From contig JAKPUV010001077.1 of NCBI GenBank assembly GCA_029554925.1, forward strand, positions 1 to 6,648: a stretch of 6,648 bases of DNA. Reading direction: 5' to 3'. Of the stretch, positions 5,969 to 6,648 are shown in pieces. The notes under the pieces were generated by a model that made no database searches, was not told the DNA's origin, and saw nothing but the letters and a program-made list of their open reading frames with translations. The first letter of the stretch is position 1, and each line of letters begins with the position of its first letter. The stretch is from Candidatus Hydrogenedentota bacterium. Its GTDB lineage: Bacteria > Hydrogenedentota > Hydrogenedentia > Hydrogenedentales > CAITNO01. The translations under genes were made by a program, and so were the position numbers.

Positions 5969-6648
5969 ATGCGGCGCTTCGTCTTTGTGCTTGCCGGACT
6001 GGCCGCCCTCGGCGCGTGGGGCGCGGACGACTCGTGGAAACTGCCCCTGGACGTGAAGGAGAAGGCTCTGGAGCAGAACGCCCGGGACCGGCACAACATC
6101 CTCGGCCTCTACCCGTCGCAGGTGGAGATCTCGCTGGACCGGGGCGAGCCGGACTACTCCACCCTGGGCCACTGCGACATCGCCCACGCCGTCTGCTGGT
6201 CGTCGAACTACCTCGCGGGCTGCTCGTTCCGTTATGCCTTCCTCAAGCGTTCCGGCGCCCCCGCCGACGTGGTCGCCGACGCGAAGCGCCGGGCAGACGA
6301 GGTCTTCGAGGGCATCTACCGCTGCCAGCTCGTCACGGGGGTCCGCGGCCTCCAGGCGCGGGGCTACGCCTTCGGCCACGGCGAGTCCTACGAGGAGCGC
6401 GTCGCCGACACGCCGCGCGACATCTGGTACCAGGGCGCGGGTGAATACGCCGACCTGCGCTGGCGCGGCGATCCCAGCCACCACAACTACAGCGCCGCCA
6501 CCCGCGGCCTGGGCCACTATTACGACCTCGCCGCAGAGGGCCCCCAGAAGGACCGCTGCCGCGAGGCCATTGACGCCCTCGTCGGCTACTGGGTGGACAA
6601 GAACGGCGACATCCTGCACATTGACGGCAAGCGGACGACGCCGATCCT
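5969..6648 (+). CDS. Exported protein of unknown function, possibly alpha/alpha-toroid (3' end beyond window)
   Basis: The frame is open for 226 complete codons and runs off the window. The ATG at 5969 has GGAAAGGG (5954-5961) seven bases upstream and begins a short signal peptide (residues 1-19, RRFVFVLAGLAALGAWGA), so the mature protein starts near DDSWKLPLD. The mature part looks mostly helical: about 74-95 (HAVCWSSNYLAGCSFRYAFL), 99-120 (ADVVADAKRRADEVFEGIYR) and 176-186 (SAATRGLGHYY) resemble paired helices with aromatic and His-rich turns (YAFGHGESY, DPSHHNYSAATRG). This pattern suggests a six-hairpin or alpha/alpha-toroid fold as in several glycoside hydrolases and polysaccharide lyases, but I do not recognise the family and no catalytic residue can be named. 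An in-frame ATG at 5939 would add ten residues ahead of the signal peptide and lacks a clear ribosome site. It lies 88 bases after the propeller gene, same direction, with no evident terminator, so an operon is likely. Confidence 0.82.
   Translation, partial: MRRFVFVLAGLAALGAWGADDSWKLPLDVKEKALEQNARDRHNILGLYPSQVEISLDRGEPDYSTLGHCDIAHAVCWSSNYLAGCSFRYAFLKRSGAPADVVADAKRRADEVFEGIYRCQLVTGVRGLQARGYAFGHGESYEERVADTPRDIWYQGAGEYADLRWRGDPSHHNYSAATRGLGHYYDLAAEGPQKDRCREAIDALVGYWVDKNGDILHIDGKRTTPI

Noticed and set aside
5939..5971. Upstream in-frame ATG for the last gene
   Set aside because: It would place ten polar residues before the signal peptide and has no good ribosome binding site; the ATG at 5969 has one at proper distance.
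4360..6099. Minus-strand frame of 579 codons opposite the propeller gene
   Set aside because: Antisense shadow; it crosses the divergent promoter region and two real gene starts, and shows no domain pattern.
5795..6619. Minus-strand frame of 274 codons opposite the last gene
   Set aside because: Antisense shadow without motifs; the plus-strand frame from 5969 has a signal peptide and ribosome site.

Overview
The window is very GC-rich (roughly 70% by eye) and is bacterial. Its gene content suggests a planctomycete-like or Candidatus Hydrogenedentes/Lentisphaerae-type bacterium. The evidence is a secreted PQQ-like beta-propeller of the family abundant in Planctomycetes, a secreted GH123/DUF4091-type protein, and a GT-C membrane glycosyltransferase with a 'FITFRYARNLAEGRGLVY' motif. 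This assignment is an inference from family distribution, not from a marker gene. No tRNA, rRNA, CRISPR array, insertion sequence or phage gene is visible.

Two divergent transcription units leave a 143-base intergenic region (4439-4581). Leftward (minus strand) come a large exported GH123/DUF4091-like protein (4438-1541), a threonine synthase (1544-303) coupled to it by an ATGA start/stop overlap, a hairpin that looks like a modest terminator (277-300), and the first 73 codons of a GT-C glycosyltransferase that leaves the window at base 1. Rightward (plus strand) come an exported beta-propeller protein (4582-5880) and, after 88 bases, the start of another exported protein (5969 to the window end) whose family I do not recognise. 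That last gene is open at the window edge and is easy to miss, because long reading frames on both strands overlap it.

The divergent region has a plausible sigma70-type promoter for each direction. Between them is a perfect 9-bp inverted repeat whose spacer contains the -35 box of the leftward promoter. It is a candidate operator that could coordinate the two units.

Three of the five genes encode exported proteins likely to act on or near carbohydrates or the envelope, and a fourth is probably an envelope glycosyltransferase. Threonine synthase is the cytoplasmic exception. The most unusual points are the GH123-like protein, which appears to have His-Glu where the family has its catalytic Asp-Glu pair, its extra N-terminal domain and Pro/Ala tail, and its translational coupling to an amino-acid biosynthesis gene. 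I found no clear evidence of a wholly new multi-gene system.
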